The notes beneath the pieces were generated by a model, which was not told the DNA's origin, did not search any database, and saw nothing but the letters and a program-made list of their open reading frames with translations. The position numbers were made by a program, and so were the translations under genes. This document shows, piece by piece, positions 62,001 through 64,000 of a stretch of DNA of 64,000 bases; the first letter of the stretch is position 1, and every line of letters starts with the position of its first letter. The stretch is from NCBI GenBank assembly GCA_963803875.1, contig CAWDOA010000014.1:1-64000 (forward strand), written 5' to 3'. Source of the DNA: JABDIY01 sp963803875 (GTDB lineage: Bacteria > Actinomycetota > Acidimicrobiia > Acidimicrobiales > SZUA-35).

Positions 62001-63167
62001 GTGAATGACCTGTCGACATCGTCGCTGCTACCGCGTCGAATCGCAGCCTCAGTGGTGGATCTCGCGGTTGTCGGGTTGCTGTGGCTCCTGGTGCTGTATC
62101 GCTTGGCCGTACGGTTCGAAATCGCCCAACGAACCCCCGACGGAACACCGGTCTATTCCGACCTCCAGCGGGCCGAGTTGTCGAGCATCGCCGAGGGACT
62201 GAACTTCGGTCGGATCATCGGTGACTTCTATTACTCGATCCACGGGAGAGGTTTGATCCTGGCAATGCTGTCGCTCCTGATCTTCTCCCTCATCGCCTGG
62301 GTGCTGGTTCCTGCAAACACCGGCTGGTCCGTAGGGCATCGGGCGTTCGGACTCATGGTCACCGACATGAAGGGACAGAAACCACCCCTCGACAGCTATC
62401 TGCGCCGCTACCTGGTGGGCATTGTTGACCTGTTCCCCTACATCATCCCGGGCCTTCTCGGATGGATCGTCGCCTCCCGCAACGAACACCACCAGCGTAT
62501 GGGTGATCTCAGTGCCGACACAGTCGTGGTGAACGCCACCGCAGCCCTCGGCGACCTCCCACAGACCACCACCACGGTCATCCGCCCTGGCCAGACTGCC
62601 GAAGCTGAGGCGGAGGGCACGGGTCAACCGCCCGCACCGGCACACCCGGGGACAATGGTCGATGTCGAGGCGGCGCTGGCCGGTCACACCATGACCGAGG
62701 CGGCCGAAGATCTCTACCCGGTCCTGGATCTGGAGGACACCACACCACCGATCCCGACGGTCGAAGCTGGCAAGGCCATTCCGACTCCTGATTCTGGAGA
62801 CAGCGAATTCGTCACATCGCTGATCGACCATGAGGAATCGATCCTCGCCGATGAGGCCGAGGTCGATGAACTTCCCCAATCGACCTATGCCGAGAACTGG
62901 CATTTCCCTGAAGCCCAAGAGGCCCCCGTCTGGACACCTGAACCGAGCACCAACAACGGTCCCAAGGCAGCCCAGCACGACTCCAAACCGGCCAAGGCCG
63001 ACCAACCGGCGCTCCAACCCGCTGCCAGTTCTGCAGCACAGATTGGTGACCCTGTCTGGAACGAACAGTGGCAAGCATGGCTTTATTGGGACCGCGACGG
63101 GAAGAAGTGGCTTCGTCATGATCCCGAGCGAGGTTGGCTCCCGATCGGCGACTCGCAGAAGGCCTAG
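62001..63167 (+). CDS. RDD-family membrane protein with acidic cytoplasmic tail
   Basis: 388 residues. RDD domain (about 1-175): RRIAASVVDLAVVGLLWLLVLYR, ILAMLSLLIFSLIAWVLVP, VGHRAFGLMVTDMKG and YLVGIVDLFPYIIPGLLGWIVA. The tail (about 180-388) is Ala/Pro/Glu-rich and disordered, ending with a tryptophan-rich QWQAWLYWDRDGKKWLRHDPERGWLPIGD that resembles a WW- or DUF2510-like docking motif. Function unknown. GTG 62001 start. Its stop is 2 nt before the uppS GTG, suggesting one operon. Confidence 0.87.
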   Translation: MNDLSTSSLLPRRIAASVVDLAVVGLLWLLVLYRLAVRFEIAQRTPDGTPVYSDLQRAELSSIAEGLNFGRIIGDFYYSIHGRGLILAMLSLLIFSLIAWVLVPANTGWSVGHRAFGLMVTDMKGQKPPLDSYLRRYLVGIVDLFPYIIPGLLGWIVASRNEHHQRMGDLSADTVVVNATAALGDLPQTTTTVIRPGQTAEAEAEGTGQPPAPAHPGTMVDVEAALAGHTMTEAAEDLYPVLDLEDTTPPIPTVEAGKAIPTPDSGDSEFVTSLIDHEESILADEAEVDELPQSTYAENWHFPEAQEAPVWTPEPSTNNGPKAAQHDSKPAKADQPALQPAASSAAQIGDPVWNEQWQAWLYWDRDGKKWLRHDPERGWLPIGDSQKA

Positions 63168-63169
63168 TA

Positions 63170-63904
63170 GTGGCCACCCAGAACGCGGCGCCGGAAGCTA
63201 CGGTGCCGCGCGTGATCGATCCTCAACGCGTGCCGCAGCATGTCGCATGTGTCATGGACGGCAACGGACGGTGGGCCAACGAACGAGGTCTCGTCCGCAC
63301 CGAAGGTCACGCCGCTGGCGAACAGGCCCTCGTCGACGCCGTCGATGCATCCCTCGAACTCGGGATTCAGTGGCTCACCGTTTATGCCTTCAGCACCGAG
63401 AACTGGCGGCGCCCAGTCTCCGAAGTGCGCTACCTCATGAACTTCAACGAACAGCTTCTGCTGCGTCGGAGAGATGAGCTGAACGACAAGGGCGTACGAA
63501 TCAAGTTCGTCGGTCGCCGAGACTGGCGAATCCCCAGGCGGCTGCTCAAACGCATCGAAGAAACCGAAGCTCTCACGGCCCACAACGACACCCTCACGCT
63601 CAGCATCGCATTCAACTACGGAAGTCGAGCCGAACTCGTCGATGCCGTCAGGCAACTGAACGCCGACGGGGTCGAACCCACCGAAGAAGCCATCTCGGCT
63701 CGAATGTACGACCCGTCCATGCCCGACGTCGATCTCTGGGTTCGAACCTCAGGTGAGCACCGCATCTCGAACTTCTTGCTATGGCAATCCGCCTACGCCG
63801 AGTTCGTGTTCGTCGATGCCTTCTGGCCCGACTTCGGACGAACCGAGATGTTCAATGCCGTCGCAGAATTCCAGCACCGCAACCGCCGCTTCGGCGGGCT
63901 GTAA
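63170..63904 (+). CDS. uppS: UppS, isoprenyl (undecaprenyl) diphosphate synthase
   Basis: 244-residue cis-prenyltransferase. The catalytic Asp30 lies in VACVMDGNGRWANERG. Other family motifs: HAAGEQALVDAVDASLELGIQWLTVYAFSTENWRRP, FNYGSRAELVDAV, DLWVRTSGEHRISNFLLWQSAYAEFVFVDAFWPDF. It condenses isopentenyl diphosphate onto an allylic primer to make the lipid carrier for cell-wall synthesis, at the membrane. GTG 63170 chosen; AGAAGG lies upstream within the preceding gene. Confidence 0.95.
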   Translation: MATQNAAPEATVPRVIDPQRVPQHVACVMDGNGRWANERGLVRTEGHAAGEQALVDAVDASLELGIQWLTVYAFSTENWRRPVSEVRYLMNFNEQLLLRRRDELNDKGVRIKFVGRRDWRIPRRLLKRIEETEALTAHNDTLTLSIAFNYGSRAELVDAVRQLNADGVEPTEEAISARMYDPSMPDVDLWVRTSGEHRISNFLLWQSAYAEFVFVDAFWPDFGRTEMFNAVAEFQHRNRRFGGL

Positions 63905-64000
63905 CTCCACCTCCGGTGGGGGCCGTTCAGGCGCCACGGAGGCTTGAGCCTGCGGCCTCAAAGAACTCGGGCCGTCTAGCCCGCTGCGCTGGATCTCTCG
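63905..64000. other. Gene-free end of window
   Basis: 96 bp after uppS hold a small hairpin (CCACCTCCGGTGG at about 63908-63920) and GAGGCTTGAGCCTGCGGCCTC, a second possible hairpin. No coding frame is seen on either strand. The window stops before the next gene. Confidence 0.5.

Overview
The window reads as a chromosomal segment of a GC-rich actinobacterium. I infer Acidimicrobiia (Ilumatobacter-like). Supporting signs are a fused OleBC protein, tryptophan-rich DUF2510-type motifs, a 13E12-type HNH endonuclease, a BTAD regulator, an Eis-like acetyltransferase, strong G/C third-position bias and many GTG/TTG starts. This placement is inference; there is no rRNA in the window. Most of the content is housekeeping and general metabolism. 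I see no phage, CRISPR array or integron.

Layout. 1-4.1 kb: recB (cut by the window edge) and recC. 4.2-6.3 kb: a palindromic repeat cluster, then an ArsC-family gene with an in-frame TGA exactly at the catalytic cysteine position followed by a bacterial SECIS-like hairpin (a probable selenoprotein), divergent from a PrsW-like protease and a small zincin. 6.3-12.3 kb: an aminotransferase and the oleA-oleBC-oleD hydrocarbon operon. 12.4-18.1 kb: a lipoprotein M15 peptidase and sbcD-sbcC. 18.2-32.4 kb: mixed metabolic genes, including an amidohydrolase, an Eis-like acetyltransferase, an SDR, CBS and YegP-like proteins, a 2OG oxygenase, an acyl-CoA dehydrogenase, a SulP-STAS-SnoaL-SnoaL fusion and SRPBCC proteins. 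32.5-34.7 kb: mscL, a BTAD regulator and a divergent membrane-anchored protein carrying tandem 23-residue repeats. 34.7-46.7 kb: ureohydrolase, fused 2-oxoacid dehydrogenase E1, PAS-PAS-GGDEF-EAL protein, cNMP-binding protein, phosphotransferase, esterase, globin, ABC exporter and a 13E12 HNH gene. 46.7-56.8 kb: a histidine-kinase remnant, a potassium channel, plsC, tRNA-Val, an IMPase, an acyl-CoA synthetase, trkH-trkA, a cytochrome P450 and a GntR-type regulator. 56.9-64 kb: tRNA-Asn, tRNA-Met, dnaG-rpoD, glycyl-tRNA synthetase, an RDD protein and uppS.

The most interesting item is the probable Sec-containing ArsC-like protein (4335-4688), which ordinary gene callers truncate to a 99-residue fragment. 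A second theme is at least eleven single-base frame disruptions between about 24.9 and 61.3 kb. One lies in glycyl-tRNA synthetase, which is essential, and several lie in homopolymers or GC repeats. They most likely reflect sequence errors rather than gene decay, so affected genes are annotated over their full span.
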